64,000 nt of DNA from Halomonas stenophila (GCF_014192275.1 NZ_JACHXR010000006.1:1-64000); one strand, 5' to 3'. Positions 9,003 to 18,157 are shown, counted from the first letter of the stretch. The notes: generated by a model from the sequence alone, not told the origin. Made by a program: numbers and translations.

Positions 9003-9615
9003 CGCCGGGTCCCGGCTGCCAGCGGGTCACCACCAGGGTGACCCGGAGCTCTTCGTAGGTCATGGTCATGCGGCGCGGCAGCCACAGGTCCGCGGCCCGG
9101 GTCCAGGCCCGGTAGTCGATGCGCCAGCCGTCCTGGTGGAGCGCCTGGGGGAAGCCGCGAGGGTCGCGCTCGAGGCGGTGAGGGCGCTCCGCGGCGGGGA
9201 GGCCGCGAATCCAGTCGGTCAGTGCCGAGACCGGCAGCGACCAGCCCAGCTGTTGCTGCATCAGGGCCTCGGGATTGTCGGCCTCGAAACGGCCTTCCCC
9301 GGTGGTCAGCGACACCCGGCCCTGGCGTCCCTCGAGCACGCTGCGCCCGCTGCCGAAGGGGCCGCTGAGCAGGATGCGGTAATGGTAGGGGGTCTGGCGC
9401 CAGTCCAGGTTGGCGCTGGTCGAGTCCTCGGGCGTGCGCAGCCCGGCCTTGCCGGTCAGCTCCCAGGCCTGGAGGGCTTCCAGACGTTCGCGCTGGGCCT
9501 CCCACTGGCCGGCGCTGCGCTCCATCTCCCCCGTGGGGGGGCGGGTGGCGCAGCCGGCCAGCAGGGTCAGGCTCAGGGCCAGCCATAACAGGTGTCTCGG
9601 TCGATGGCGTCGCAT
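8995..9615 (-). CDS. lolB: Outer-membrane lipoprotein receptor LolB
   Basis: LolB accepts lipoproteins from the periplasmic carrier LolA and inserts them in the outer membrane. The 206-residue product begins with a lipoprotein signal: hydrophobic stretch, then LLAGC with the lipidated Cys at residue 22. The mature part shows LolB features (WELTGKAGLRTPEDSTSANLDWRQ, then WSLPVSALTDWIRG). It lies between the TPR lipoprotein gene and ispE, all transcribed together, with 24 bases to the upstream gene and an 8-base overlap with ispE. Confidence 0.92.
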   Translation of the reverse strand: MRRHRPRHLLWLALSLTLLAGCATRPPTGEMERSAGQWEAQRERLEALQAWELTGKAGLRTPEDSTSANLDWRQTPYHYRILLSGPFGSGRSVLEGRQGRVSLTTGEGRFEADNPEALMQQQLGWSLPVSALTDWIRGLPAAERPHRLERDPRGFPQALHQDGWRIDYRAWTRAADLWLPRRMTMTYEELRVTLVVTRWQPGPGDA

Positions 9616-9639
9616 GGTCGATTCCCTTCGCGGGGTGGT

Positions 9640-11376
9640 TCAGGGGGTGAGCTCGGGGAGGCGGTCGCGCAGTGCCTCGATAGCCGGGCGGGGGGCGAAG
9701 CGCTCCTGCGCCGTCTCGAGCAGGTCCCGGGCGCGCTCGCGCTCGCCCAGTTGCCAGAGGACCTCGATCAGGTGGGCGGCGACCTCCTGGTCGGGCATGG
9801 CCGCCCAGGCCTGTTCCAGCCAGGGCAGGGCGGCCTCGGGATCCCCCTGGCGATAATACACCCAGCCGAGGCTGTCGAGGATGGCCGGGTTGTCCGGTGC
9901 CAGCCGGTGGGCGCGCTCGATCAGGCGCTGGGCCTCGTCCAGCCGGTCGGCCAGGTTCTCGTCGGCCAGGGTGTAGCCCAGGGCGTTGAGGGCATTGGCG
10001 TTGTCGGGCTCCCGTTCGATGATGGCGCGCAGGTGGGTCTCCATGGCGGCCAGGTCGCCGTCCTCGTAGGCGCGCATGGCGCGCTGGTAGCGCAGCCGGA
10101 TGGCGTCCGGGTACTGGTCGATGCTGCGCACGAGCAGGGCGTCGGCCTGGGCGCGGGCGCCGGCCTCGTCGAGCAGCTCCACCTCCAGGGACACCAGCTC
10201 GGGGGCGGCGGCCTCATGGCGCAGTCGCTCGATGCGCAGGAAGGTCCGGGCATCGAGCAGGCGGTCGTTCTCCACCAGCATGCGGGCGGCCCGGACCCGG
10301 GAGATCAGGAAGCGCTCGCCCTCCGGGACCTGGCGGTAATAGAGGAGGGCGTTGTCCACCTCGCCCTCCTCCTCGGCGATGCTGCCCAGCAGCAGGTAGG
10401 CCAGGGGCGGCGCGGCATCGTCGTCGATCAGCGGCAGCAGCAGGCGGCGCGCCGCTTGCGGATGCCCCTCCTCCAGGTAGAGCCGGGCCAGGGCCAGGCG
10501 CAGCTCCGGGGTGTCGCCGTGGTCCTCGAGCAGGGCGTCGGTGTTGGCCTCGGCGGCGGCGAGGTTGCCGAGCCGGATCTCCGCCTGGGCCGTCAGCAGC
10601 ATCAGCCGCGGGTCGCCAGGGGCCAGCGCGAGTCCGCGCCGGGCCGCCGCCTTGGCGCGCTGCGGGGACTCGCTGTCCAGGGCCACCACGGCACGGATGC
10701 GCCACAGCGCCGGCAGTTCCGGGGCGCGAGCCACCAGCCGCTCGAGTCGCTGGCGCGCCGCCCGATACTCGCCCGCCGCGGCCTCGAGCAGGGCGGTGGC
10801 GAGCTCGGCATCCGGCGGGGCGGTGGTGGTCCCGGCGAGGTGGCGTCGCAGGCGGGCCAGTAGCGGGAGCGGATCGGCGCCGGCCTCGAGGGCCCCCTCG
10901 ATGAAGTCCAGCAGGTCGCCCTCGCCGCCGCGCTCTATCACGGCGAGCCGCTGGTCCAGCGCCGTGGCCCAGTCGCCACGCTGCATGGCGAGGCTGGCCA
11001 GCAGCCGGGCCGGGGCGTCGCTCTCGGGCGCCAGGGCCTGCCAGCGGCGGGCCGCCTCCTCGAGCAGCTGCGGGTCCTCGTCGAAGCGGGCGGCCAGGGC
11101 GGCGCGCTCGGCCAGGGTGGCGTCCCCGTAGCGTTCGGCGGTCTCGAGGTAGCCGCGGGTGGCGCGTCGATAGTCGCCACGCTGCCCGGCGAGTTCCGCC
11201 ACCAGCAGCGAGGAGAGCCCCTCGGCATCCAGGCCCTGGGTGATGGGCGGCGCCCCGGCCATGGGGTCCGCCGTCACCGGCTGGGCGGTCAGGCTCTGGC
11301 AGCCGCCGAGCAACAGGGTCAGGCCGACGGCGGCGAGCGAACGGCGAGCGAGTGTCATGGGGGATCGGCGGGGCAT
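9640..11376 (-). CDS. Tetratricopeptide-repeat lipoprotein
   Basis: The protein is about 578 residues if started at MPRRSPMTLARR, with an alternative ATG at 11358. Either start leads into a lipobox LLLGGC, Cys near residue 26, so it is a predicted outer-membrane or periplasmic lipoprotein. Nearly all the rest is Ala/Leu-rich helical repeats of about 34 residues; clear TPR cores occur near the C-terminus (ANALNALGYTLADENLADRLDEA, PAILDSLGWVYYRQGDPEAALPWLEQA). A gene of this kind faces hemA in Pseudomonas. It lies upstream of lolB and is probably its operon partner, which suggests an envelope role. The precise function is not known from sequence. Confidence 0.88.
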   Translation of the reverse strand: MPRRSPMTLARRSLAAVGLTLLLGGCQSLTAQPVTADPMAGAPPITQGLDAEGLSSLLVAELAGQRGDYRRATRGYLETAERYGDATLAERAALAARFDEDPQLLEEAARRWQALAPESDAPARLLASLAMQRGDWATALDQRLAVIERGGEGDLLDFIEGALEAGADPLPLLARLRRHLAGTTTAPPDAELATALLEAAAGEYRAARQRLERLVARAPELPALWRIRAVVALDSESPQRAKAAARRGLALAPGDPRLMLLTAQAEIRLGNLAAAEANTDALLEDHGDTPELRLALARLYLEEGHPQAARRLLLPLIDDDAAPPLAYLLLGSIAEEEGEVDNALLYYRQVPEGERFLISRVRAARMLVENDRLLDARTFLRIERLRHEAAAPELVSLEVELLDEAGARAQADALLVRSIDQYPDAIRLRYQRAMRAYEDGDLAAMETHLRAIIEREPDNANALNALGYTLADENLADRLDEAQRLIERAHRLAPDNPAILDSLGWVYYRQGDPEAALPWLEQAWAAMPDQEVAAHLIEVLWQLGERERARDLLETAQERFAPRPAIEALRDRLPELTP

Positions 11377-11477
11377 GCGAGTCTCGAGGTGGAGGCCGAG
11401 AGGCCAGCATAACGGCTTGGTTCCGTTGGGCAAAGGACAACGCCCTCGGCGGGGCGCCTCGCCGGGTCGGCCTGTGG

Positions 11478-11483
11478 TAGAAT
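11478..11483 (+). promoter_or_regulatory. Candidate extended -10 promoter of hemA
   Basis: TGG-TAGAAT (TG motif at 11475-11476, hexamer 11478-11483) lies 93 bases before the hemA ATG in the divergent gap. No good -35 hexamer lies at the right distance, which is consistent with an extended -10 promoter. Confidence 0.4.
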
Positions 11484-11575
11484 GCTGCGCCGTGGAGACG
11501 AGGCGGTTGTCCGCCCGGGACATCTCCACGGCTATCCCGAAGATGCCGGACCACCACCCGAAGACGCCGACACGC

Positions 11576-12844
11576 ATGACGCTGCTTGCCCTGGGAATCA
11601 ACCACCGGACCGCGACCGTCGAGGTGCGCGAACAGGTCGCCTTCACGCCGACTCAGCTGGAGTCGGCGCTGGCCGAGCTGCGCGTCCTGCCCGGGGTGCA
11701 GGAGGCCGCCGTGCTCTCCACCTGCAACCGCACCGAGCTGTATTGCGTCACCGGCGAGACCGGTGAGCGGGCGATCCTCGAGTGGCTGGGCCGCTTCCAC
11801 GGCCTCGAGATCGAGGCGCTGACGTCCTGTGCCTACCATTTCCTGGACGACGATGCCGCCCGCCACCTGATGCGGGTGGCCGTGGGTCTGGACTCCATGG
11901 TGCTGGGCGAGCCGCAGATCCTTGGCCAGCTCAAGGAGGCCTACCAGGTGGCGCGGCGCGCCAGGGGGATGGGCGGCGAGCTGGAGTGCCTCTTCCAGCA
12001 GACTTTCGCCGTGGCCAAGCAGGTCCGCACCGAGACCGGCATCGGGCGCAACCCCGTCTCGGTGGCCTATGCCGCGGTCAGCCTGGCCAGCCGGATCTTC
12101 GACGACTTCTCGCGCTCCCGGGCGCTGCTGATCGGCGCCGGCGAGACCATCGAGCTGGTCGCGCGCCACCTCCACGAGGCCGGGGTGAAGCAACTGACGG
12201 TGGCCAACCGCACCCGGGAGCGCGCCGAGCAGCTGGCTGGCCCCCTGGGCGGTGAGGCCATCACCCTGGACGAGATCCCCGAGGCGCTGGTCCGGGCCGA
12301 CATCGTCATCGCCTCTACCGCGGCGCCGCTGCCGATCCTCGGCAAGGGCATGGTGGAGCGGGCCCTCAAGCGCCGGCGCCATCGGCCGGTGTTCATGGTC
12401 GATATCGCCGTGCCCCGGGACATCGAGCCCGAGGTGGGTGAACTCTCCGATGTCTTCCTCTATACCGTCGATGACCTCGAGGAGGTCATCGAGGAAAACC
12501 GCCGCCACCGCCAGGTCGCCGCGGACCACGCCGAGTCGTTGATCGAGCATGGCGTCGGCCGCTGGCTGTACGAGCGCCGCCTGCGCAGCGGCGGCGAGCT
12601 GATCCGCGACGTCCGCGCCCGGGGCGAGGCGCTGCGCGACCAGGCCCGGGATCAGGCCCTGGCGCGGCTGGCTCGGGGCGAGGATCCCGCGGCGGTGGTG
12701 GAGCGCCTGGCCCACCAGCTGACCAATCGCCTGCTGCACCGGCCCACGGTGGCGCTGCGCGAGGCCGCCAGCGACGAGCGCCAGGAGCTCTTGGACGCCG
12801 CCGCCGAGCTGCTGCTGGACGACGACGCCAAGGCTTCCCGATAG
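11576..12844 (+). CDS. hemA: Glutamyl-tRNA reductase
   Basis: This is the first committed enzyme of C5-pathway tetrapyrrole synthesis; it reduces Glu-tRNA to glutamate-1-semialdehyde with NADPH. From the ATG at 11576 it has 422 residues and starts MTLLALGINHRTA. The catalytic Cys is residue 50 in STCNRTELY; GLDSMVLGEPQILGQ and the Rossmann segment LLIGAGETIELVARHL follow, and the C-terminal dimerisation domain is intact. Longer in-frame starts upstream run into non-conserved sequence. A short frame and then prfA follow directly, as one operon with prmC. Confidence 0.96.
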   Translation: MTLLALGINHRTATVEVREQVAFTPTQLESALAELRVLPGVQEAAVLSTCNRTELYCVTGETGERAILEWLGRFHGLEIEALTSCAYHFLDDDAARHLMRVAVGLDSMVLGEPQILGQLKEAYQVARRARGMGGELECLFQQTFAVAKQVRTETGIGRNPVSVAYAAVSLASRIFDDFSRSRALLIGAGETIELVARHLHEAGVKQLTVANRTRERAEQLAGPLGGEAITLDEIPEALVRADIVIASTAAPLPILGKGMVERALKRRRHRPVFMVDIAVPRDIEPEVGELSDVFLYTVDDLEEVIEENRRHRQVAADHAESLIEHGVGRWLYERRLRSGGELIRDVRARGEALRDQARDQALARLARGEDPAAVVERLAHQLTNRLLHRPTVALREAASDERQELLDAAAELLLDDDAKASR

Positions 12845-12853
12845 GGCCCCGGC

Positions 12854-12887
12854 GATGAAGGCTTCCCTGCGTCAGCGCCACGACGCC
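12854..12887 (+). repeat. Diverged duplicate of the prfA start region
   Basis: These 34 bases match 12958-12991, the first codons of prfA, with only three differences; the copies are offset by 104 bases. The bases before each copy also share CCGATAGG. This is a partial duplication in the hemA-prfA gap, not a full gene. Confidence 0.85.
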
Positions 12888-12959
12888 CGTGCCCGGTGCT
12901 GCCGTGCTCCCGCCCGGCGTGCCTTACGATTCCGACACTTGCCGATAGGATTCCGTTGA
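12855..12959 (+). CDS. Small upstream frame coupled to prfA (34 codons)
   Basis: The duplicated prfA start opens a frame [16 protein letters not shown]... of 34 residues, ten of them Arg. Its stop TGA overlaps the prfA ATG as TGATG. It starts 10 bases after the hemA stop. No Shine-Dalgarno as good as that of prfA is seen. It is either a non-functional relic or a leader peptide that couples translation from hemA to prfA; the sequence alone cannot decide. No family resemblance is recognised beyond the first residues, which mimic PrfA. Confidence 0.35.
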   Translation: MKASLRQRHDARARCCRAPARRALRFRHLPIGFR

Positions 12960-14050
12960 TGAAAGCTTCCCTGCGTCAGCGTCTCGACGCCTTCGCCGAG
13001 CGCTTCGAGGAGCTCGCCGCCCTGCTGGCCGACCCCGAGGTGATCACCGACCAGGCTCGCTTCCGCGACTATTCCCGCGAGTACGCCGAGCTCGATGCCC
13101 TGGTGGAGGCCTGGCGCGAGTATCGGCGCGTGGAGGGCGACATCGAGGCCGCCGAGGCCCTGGCCGACGATGCGGATGCCGAGATGCGCGAGCTGGCCGA
13201 GATGGAGCGGGACGAGGGCCGCGAGCGCCTCGAGGCGCTGGAGGTGCGGCTCAAGCAGTTGCTGGTGCCCCGCGACCCGGACGATGCCGGCAACGTCTTC
13301 CTGGAGATCCGTGCCGGCACCGGCGGCGACGAGGCGGCGCTGTTCGCCGGCGACCTCTTCCGCATGTATTCCCGCTACGCCGAGCAGCGTGGCTGGAAGG
13401 TCGAGGTCATCAGTGCCAGCCACGGCGACCAGGGCGGCTACAAGGAGATCATCTCGCGGGTCAAGGGCGAGGGCGTCTACGCTCGGCTCAAGTTCGAGTC
13501 CGGCGCCCATCGGGTGCAGCGGGTTCCGGCCACCGAGTCCCAGGGGCGCATCCATACCTCGGCCTGCACCGTGGCGGTGATGCCCGAGGCCGCCGAGGTC
13601 GGCGAGGTCGACATCAACTCCGGCGACCTGCGCGTCGACACCTATCGTTCCAGCGGGGCCGGCGGCCAGCACGTCAACACCACCGACTCGGCCATCCGCA
13701 TCACCCACCTGCCCACCGGGGTGGTGGTGGAGTGCCAGGAGGAGCGCAGCCAGCACAAGAACCGCGCCAAGGCCATGTCGCTGCTCGCCGCCCGTCTCAA
13801 GCAGGCGGCCCAGGACAGCCAGCGCCGGCAGCAGGCCGACGAGCGGCGCTCGCTGGTCGGTTCCGGCGATCGCAGTGAGCGCATCCGCACCTACAACTTC
13901 CCCCAGGGCCGGGTCACCGACCACCGCATCAACCTGACCCTCTACAAGCTGGGCGAGGTGATCGGCGGGGAGCAGCTCGACGAGGTCATCGAGCCGCTGA
14001 TCCACGAGTACCAGGCCGAGCAGCTGGCCGCCCTCCAGCAGGAGGCCTGA
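12959..14050 (+). CDS. prfA: Peptide chain release factor 1
   Basis: RF1 reads UAA and UAG and triggers peptide release. The 363-residue protein starts [19 protein letters not shown]. The GGQ catalytic motif is at about residues 234-236 in [14 protein letters not shown]; the codon-recognition PxT-type region lies before it near [15 protein letters not shown]. It ends 1 base into prmC (TGATG), so RF1 and the enzyme that methylates the GGQ glutamine are translationally coupled. Its own start overlaps the stop of the 34-codon upstream frame. Confidence 0.97.
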   Translation: MKASLRQRLDAFAERFEELAALLADPEVITDQARFRDYSREYAELDALVEAWREYRRVEGDIEAAEALADDADAEMRELAEMERDEGRERLEALEVRLKQLLVPRDPDDAGNVFLEIRAGTGGDEAALFAGDLFRMYSRYAEQRGWKVEVISASHGDQGGYKEIISRVKGEGVYARLKFESGAHRVQRVPATESQGRIHTSACTVAVMPEAAEVGEVDINSGDLRVDTYRSSGAGGQHVNTTDSAIRITHLPTGVVVECQEERSQHKNRAKAMSLLAARLKQAAQDSQRRQQADERRSLVGSGDRSERIRTYNFPQGRVTDHRINLTLYKLGEVIGGEQLDEVIEPLIHEYQAEQLAALQQEA

Positions 14051-14883
14051 TGCGCCTGGACGACCTCCTGCGGGACGCCAGCCGCCGGCTCGCGGCCGCC
14101 GGCTCGCCCAGTGCCCGTCTCGACGCCGAGGTGCTGCTGTGCCACGTGCTGGGCGTCGACCGGACCTGGCTGTATACCTGGGGGGACCGCGACGCCGAGC
14201 CCGACGCCGCGGCGCGCTTCGAGGCCCTGGTCGCGGCGCGGGCGGACGGGCGGCCGGTGGCGCATCTCACCGGGGGGCGGGAGTTCTGGGGGCTGGCCCT
14301 GGCCACCTCGCCGAGCACGCTGATCCCGCGTCCGGATACCGAGACGCTGGTGGCGGCCGCGCTGGCCCTGGCGCCCGACGTCCCGGGGCGTCTGCTCGAC
14401 CTGGGCACCGGCACCGGCGCGGTGGCCCTGGCCTTCGCCTCCGAGCGGCCGTCCTGGGCGGTGGTCGGCGTCGACCTGCGCCCCGAGGCGGTGGCCCTGG
14501 CCCGGCACAACGCCACGCGCCTGGGGATCGGCAACGCCGAATTCCGGGCCAGCGACTGGTTCGCGGCGCTCCCCGGCGAGCGCTTCGCGCTGATCGTCGC
14601 CAACCCGCCCTACCTGGCCGATGACGACCCCCACCTGGGCCAGGGGGACCTGCGGTTCGAACCGCGCAGCGCCCTGGTGGCGGCCGACGAGGGGCTCGCC
14701 GACCTCTATCACCTGATCGAGGCGGCTCGTACGCACCTCGTCCCCGGGGGCTGGCTGCTGCTGGAGCATGGCGCGACCCAGGGGCCGGCGGTGCGCGAGG
14801 CGCTGTGCGCCGCCGGCTATGCGGCCGTGGCCAGCCGTACCGACCTCGCCGGCCACGAGCGGGTCAGCCTGGGACGTCGTTGA
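14050..14883 (+). CDS. prmC: Release-factor glutamine N5-methyltransferase
   Basis: This SAM-dependent enzyme methylates the Gln of the GGQ motif in RF1 and RF2. The 277-residue protein has an N-terminal helical domain, the SAM-binding loop LLDLGTGTGAVALA near residue 118 and the signature NPPYLADDD at residues 185-193. That signature contains the NPPY that holds the glutamine side chain. It overlaps prfA by one base. Length and motifs are complete. Confidence 0.95.
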   Translation: MRLDDLLRDASRRLAAAGSPSARLDAEVLLCHVLGVDRTWLYTWGDRDAEPDAAARFEALVAARADGRPVAHLTGGREFWGLALATSPSTLIPRPDTETLVAAALALAPDVPGRLLDLGTGTGAVALAFASERPSWAVVGVDLRPEAVALARHNATRLGIGNAEFRASDWFAALPGERFALIVANPPYLADDDPHLGQGDLRFEPRSALVAADEGLADLYHLIEAARTHLVPGGWLLLEHGATQGPAVREALCAAGYAAVASRTDLAGHERVSLGRR

Positions 14884-15063
14884 GGCGGGGCTGGAGCCGG
14901 ACCGGAGGCTGTGTTACACCTGATAACAGTAAAAAACGCCATTGGCCGCCGCCTTTTCGTGACTGAATACCATCAATCATCCGTTTTGAGGTGATTTTCA
15001 GGCGAAGACTCCGCCGCGGCGGCCGGATACTCACTGCTTTCCGGCGCGCCAGCCAGGACGACA

Positions 15064-15564
15064 ATGAAAACCAAGACCCGCTCGCTCGACCGTATCGACC
15101 TCAAGATCCTGCGTTGCCTGCAGGAGAATGCCCGGATCTCCTACGTGGACCTCGCCTCCCAGGTGGGGCTCTCCACCACGCCCTGCCTGGAGCGCGTCAA
15201 GCGCCTGGAGCGCTCCGGCGTGATCCGCGGCTACAAGGCGCTGCTCGATCCCCATGCTCTCCGCGCCAACCTGCTGGTGTTCGTCGAGATCAGCCTGGAG
15301 ACTCAGTCCCCCTCGGTGTTCGACGAGTTCCGCCGGGCGGTGGCCAAGCTGCCCCAGATCCAGGAGTGCCACCTGGTGTCGGGGCAGTTCGATTATATCC
15401 TCAAGTGCCGCATCCCCGAGATGTCGGCCTATCGTCAACTGCTCGGCGACGTGGTCTTGACCCTTCCCGGGGTCAAGGAGTCCAAGAGCTACGTGGTCAT
15501 GGAGGAGGTCAAGGAGGACTTCACGCTGCATGTCCCGGACATCGACGAGTTCGACGAGAAGTGA
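15064..15564 (+). CDS. lrp: Leucine-responsive regulator Lrp (AsnC/Lrp family)
   Basis: This 166-residue DNA-binding protein has an N-terminal winged helix (LDRIDLKILRCLQENARISYVDLASQVGLS, then TPCLERVKRLERSGVI) and a C-terminal RAM ligand-binding domain. The segment IQECHLVSGQFDYILKCRIPEMSAYR is nearly identical to E. coli Lrp, so it is more likely true Lrp than a local AsnC paralogue. It would respond to leucine or other amino acids and act globally. It sits in a 180-base AT-richer gap after prmC and 5 bases before moeB, between genes that are often adjacent elsewhere. Threonine catabolic genes, known Lrp targets in E. coli, lie 1.5 kb downstream. Confidence 0.9.
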   Translation: MKTKTRSLDRIDLKILRCLQENARISYVDLASQVGLSTTPCLERVKRLERSGVIRGYKALLDPHALRANLLVFVEISLETQSPSVFDEFRRAVAKLPQIQECHLVSGQFDYILKCRIPEMSAYRQLLGDVVLTLPGVKESKSYVVMEEVKEDFTLHVPDIDEFDEK

Positions 15565-15569
15565 GTCCC

Positions 15570-16316
15570 ATGAACGATGAGGCGCTGCTGCGTTACAGCC
15601 GTCAGATCATGCTCGAGCAGATCGACATCGCCGGCCAGGAACGCCTGCTGGCCGGCCATGCGCTGGTGGTGGGCGCCGGGGGCCTGGGCTCGCCGGTGGC
15701 CCTGTATCTCGCCGCCGCGGGCCTGGGCCGGCTGACCCTGGCCGATGACGATGCGGTGGAGCTGTCCAACCTGCAGCGTCAGATCGCCCACGGCATGGCC
15801 GACCTGGACCGGCCCAAGGCCGAGTCGGCCCGGGACGCCGCCCTGGCGGTCAACCCGGACTGCGACGTCAGGGCCATCACGAGACGACTCGAGGCCGAGG
15901 CCCTGGCGGTCGCGGTCGCCGAGGCCGACGTGGTCCTCGACTGTACCGACCGCTTCGAGAGCCGCTATGCCATCAATGCCGCCTGCCGCGAGGCCGGCGT
16001 GCCGCTGGTCTCCGGGGCGGCCATCCGCTTCTCGGGCCAGCTCGCGGTCTTCGACCCCCGTGACCCGGACGGCCCCTGCTATGCCTGCCTGTATCCGCCG
16101 GGGGAGGGCGGTGACGAGGAGCTGCGCTGTGCCGAGAACGGCGTGGTGGCGCCGCTGGTCGGGCTGGTCGGCTGCTTCCAGGCGCTCGAGGCGCTCAAGC
16201 TGGTCAGCGGCGCCGGCCGGGTGCACCGGGGCCTCTCCACCTTCGACGGCCTCGTCGGCCAGTGGCGGCATTTCCGCGTGCCGCGGGACCCGGCCTGCCC
16301 GGTATGCAGCGGCTGA
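15570..16316 (+). CDS. moeB: MoeB/ThiF-type sulfur-carrier adenylyltransferase
   Basis: This 248-residue E1-like enzyme activates the C-terminus of a small sulfur carrier (MoaD or ThiS) with ATP. It has the N-terminal MLEQIDIAGQERL, nucleotide loop VVGAGGLGSPVALYLAAAG, the Arg finger region LQRQIAH, and structural zinc Cys pairs CYACLYP and CPVCSG near the C-terminus. Position after prmC is typical of moeB/hesA in pseudomonads, but MoeB and ThiF cannot be separated by these motifs. A molybdoenzyme operon (fds) in the same window makes molybdopterin work plausible. It is 5 bases downstream of lrp. Confidence 0.85.
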   Translation: MNDEALLRYSRQIMLEQIDIAGQERLLAGHALVVGAGGLGSPVALYLAAAGLGRLTLADDDAVELSNLQRQIAHGMADLDRPKAESARDAALAVNPDCDVRAITRRLEAEALAVAVAEADVVLDCTDRFESRYAINAACREAGVPLVSGAAIRFSGQLAVFDPRDPDGPCYACLYPPGEGGDEELRCAENGVVAPLVGLVGCFQALEALKLVSGAGRVHRGLSTFDGLVGQWRHFRVPRDPACPVCSG

Positions 16317-16350
16317 GACCCGGCCGCTACCGTGCCGCATCGTCGCCTCC

Positions 16351-16372
16351 TCGCCGCGGGACTCCGCGGCGA
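16351..16372. terminator. Hairpin between convergent moeB and XRE regulator
   Basis: A 9-bp perfect stem TCGCCGCGG/CCGCGGCGA with loop GACT lies in the 63-base gap between two convergent genes. There is no T-run on either side, so termination is likely but unproven. Confidence 0.4.
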
Positions 16373-16379
16373 TGGCCCC

Positions 16380-16955
16380 CTACTCATAGGTGACGACCAG
16401 GAAGGCCAGCAGCTCCTCGTCGCTGGCGTTCTCGATGGTGTGCTCCTGGTCGGCGTGGTAGTGCGCCGAATCCCCCGCGGCCAGCCGGCACTCGTTGTCG
16501 CCGGCAATCACCCGGGCACGGCCCCGGGTAATGGTCAATAATTCCCGTGTGCCCTCGAAGTGGGGGGCGCTGCGCAGGCAGGCACGGGGGGCGATGCGCA
16601 GCTCGTAGAACTCGACATGCTTCTCGAGGTGCAGCGGCGACAGGGTGCGGATGCGGCATTCCCGGTCGTCGCGGAACAGGTGGGTGGCGTCGTCGCCGCG
16701 TACCACCTCGATGCGGGAGGCCGTCCAGGGCTGGTCGACCAGGTCGCCGATGCTCAGGCCGAAGGCCTGGGCGATGCGCAGGGTCACCGCCAGGGTCGGG
16801 TTGGCGCGGCCGCGTTCGATCTGGCTGAGCATCGAGCGGCTGACCCCGCAGGCGGAGGCCAACTGGTCCAGGGTCAGGCCGCGCTTCTTGCGCAGCTCGC
16901 CGACGCGGTCGCCGAGCAGCTGGCCGCCGTCGTCGGGCGTTGTCGGTTTCTTCAT
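16380..16955 (-). CDS. XRE-family regulator with cupin domain
   Basis: This 191-residue protein has an N-terminal helix-turn-helix (about residues 16-70, [22 protein letters not shown] then [13 protein letters not shown]) and a C-terminal cupin sensor domain (about 110-187, ending [19 protein letters not shown]). Proteins of this architecture are one-component regulators of amino-acid, polyamine or sulfur-compound genes. It is divergent from tdh across 152 bases containing two 16-base direct repeats, so control of tdh-kbl and of itself is likely by position. The ligand is unknown. Confidence 0.85.
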   Translation of the reverse strand: MKKPTTPDDGGQLLGDRVGELRKKRGLTLDQLASACGVSRSMLSQIERGRANPTLAVTLRIAQAFGLSIGDLVDQPWTASRIEVVRGDDATHLFRDDRECRIRTLSPLHLEKHVEFYELRIAPRACLRSAPHFEGTRELLTITRGRARVIAGDNECRLAAGDSAHYHADQEHTIENASDEELLAFLVVTYE

Positions 16956-16978
16956 GGGGGCGTGAGCCCTCCCGTAAA

Positions 16979-17033
16979 ATCCACTATGATGGAACAGTTT
17001 CTTGCATGATGGATATTATCCACTATGCTGGAA
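16979..17033. promoter_or_regulatory. Paired direct repeats, candidate operator for the XRE-cupin regulator
   Basis: ATCCACTATGATGGAA at 16979-16994 and ATCCACTATGCTGGAA at 17018-17033 differ by one base and are 39 bases apart, nearly four helical turns. They sit in the gap between divergent regulator and tdh. This spacing on one face of the helix suits cooperative binding of a dimeric regulator. Confidence 0.55.
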
Positions 17034-17107
17034 TGAATTCCTTCATGGTAAGCATTCGGGCAAGGATTGCCAGGGAGGAGGCTCATTCCCGGCGTCGAGG
17101 AGACGAA

Positions 17108-18133
17108 ATGAAGGCACTGGTCAAGCGAGAGGCGGCACCGGGGCTATGGCTCGAAGACGTGCCCGCACCGGAGGTCGGCATCAACGACGTGCTGGTACGG
17201 GTCAAGCGCACGGCCATCTGCGGCACCGACCTGCACATCTACAACTGGGATCACTGGGCGCAGCAGACCATCCCGGTGCCGATGGTCGTCGGCCACGAGT
17301 TCGTCGGCGAGATCGTCGAGGTGGGCTCCAACGTCAACGACTTCCATCCCGGCCAGATCGTCTCCGGGGAGGGGCACGTGGTCTGCGGGCGCTGCCGCAA
17401 CTGCCTGGCGGGGCGACGCCACCTGTGCGCCCATACCCGCGGCATCGGGGTCAACCGGCCAGGCGCCTTCGCCGAGTACGTGGTCCTGCCCATGTCCAAC
17501 GTCTGGGAACACCGCCCGGGCATCGACCTGGACGTGGCGGCGCTGTTCGATCCCCTGGGCAACGCCGTGCACACCGCCCTGCAGTTCGACGTGCTCGGCG
17601 AGGATGTGCTGATCACCGGGGCCGGGCCGATCGGTGCCATGGCCGCGGCCGTGTGCCGCCACGCCGGGGCGCGTCACGTGGTGATCACCGACCTCAACCC
17701 CCGGCGGCTGGCCCTGGCCGAGACCCTGGGGGCGACGCGCACCGTCAATGTCGCCGAGGAGAGCCTGGGCGAGGTGCAGCGCTCGCTGGGCATGACCGAG
17801 GGCTTCGACGTGGGCCTGGAGATGTCCGGCAGTCCCGTGGCCTTCCAGGACATGCTCGCCAACATGTGCCACGGGGGCAGGGTGGCGATGCTCGGCATTC
17901 CCACCGAGGAACTGGCCATCGACTGGAACACCGTGATCTTCAACATGCTGACCATCAAGGGCGTCTACGGCCGGGAGATGTACGAGACCTGGTACAAGAT
18001 GTCGGTGCTGGTGGAGTCGGGAATGGACATCTCGCCGGTGATCACCCATCGCCTGCCCTATAGCGACTTCGAGCAGGGCTTCCAGGCCATGCTGGCCGGG
18101 GAGGCCAGCAAGGTGATCCTGAACTGGGACTGA
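17108..18133 (+). CDS. tdh: L-threonine 3-dehydrogenase
   Basis: This zinc-dependent medium-chain dehydrogenase oxidises threonine to 2-amino-3-ketobutyrate with NAD. The 341-residue length equals E. coli Tdh. Catalytic zinc Cys is residue 38 in [15 protein letters not shown]; the structural zinc cluster is [15 protein letters not shown]; the Rossmann loop is [12 protein letters not shown]. The start at 17108 follows GAGGAGACGAA. It is followed, after a 306-base gap with a structured repeat, by kbl, which uses its product. The gene order tdh-kbl is the reverse of the E. coli kbl-tdh operon. Confidence 0.96.
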   Translation: MKALVKREAAPGLWLEDVPAPEVGINDVLVRVKRTAICGTDLHIYNWDHWAQQTIPVPMVVGHEFVGEIVEVGSNVNDFHPGQIVSGEGHVVCGRCRNCLAGRRHLCAHTRGIGVNRPGAFAEYVVLPMSNVWEHRPGIDLDVAALFDPLGNAVHTALQFDVLGEDVLITGAGPIGAMAAAVCRHAGARHVVITDLNPRRLALAETLGATRTVNVAEESLGEVQRSLGMTEGFDVGLEMSGSPVAFQDMLANMCHGGRVAMLGIPTEELAIDWNTVIFNMLTIKGVYGREMYETWYKMSVLVESGMDISPVITHRLPYSDFEQGFQAMLAGEASKVILNWD

Positions 18134-18157
18134 GAGGCTTCTCTGCTTGAGGGAGGT

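Noticed and set aside
17002..17107. Riboswitch or leader RNA upstream of tdh
   Set aside because: No glycine-riboswitch or T-box features are visible; the gap is short and explained by operator-like repeats.
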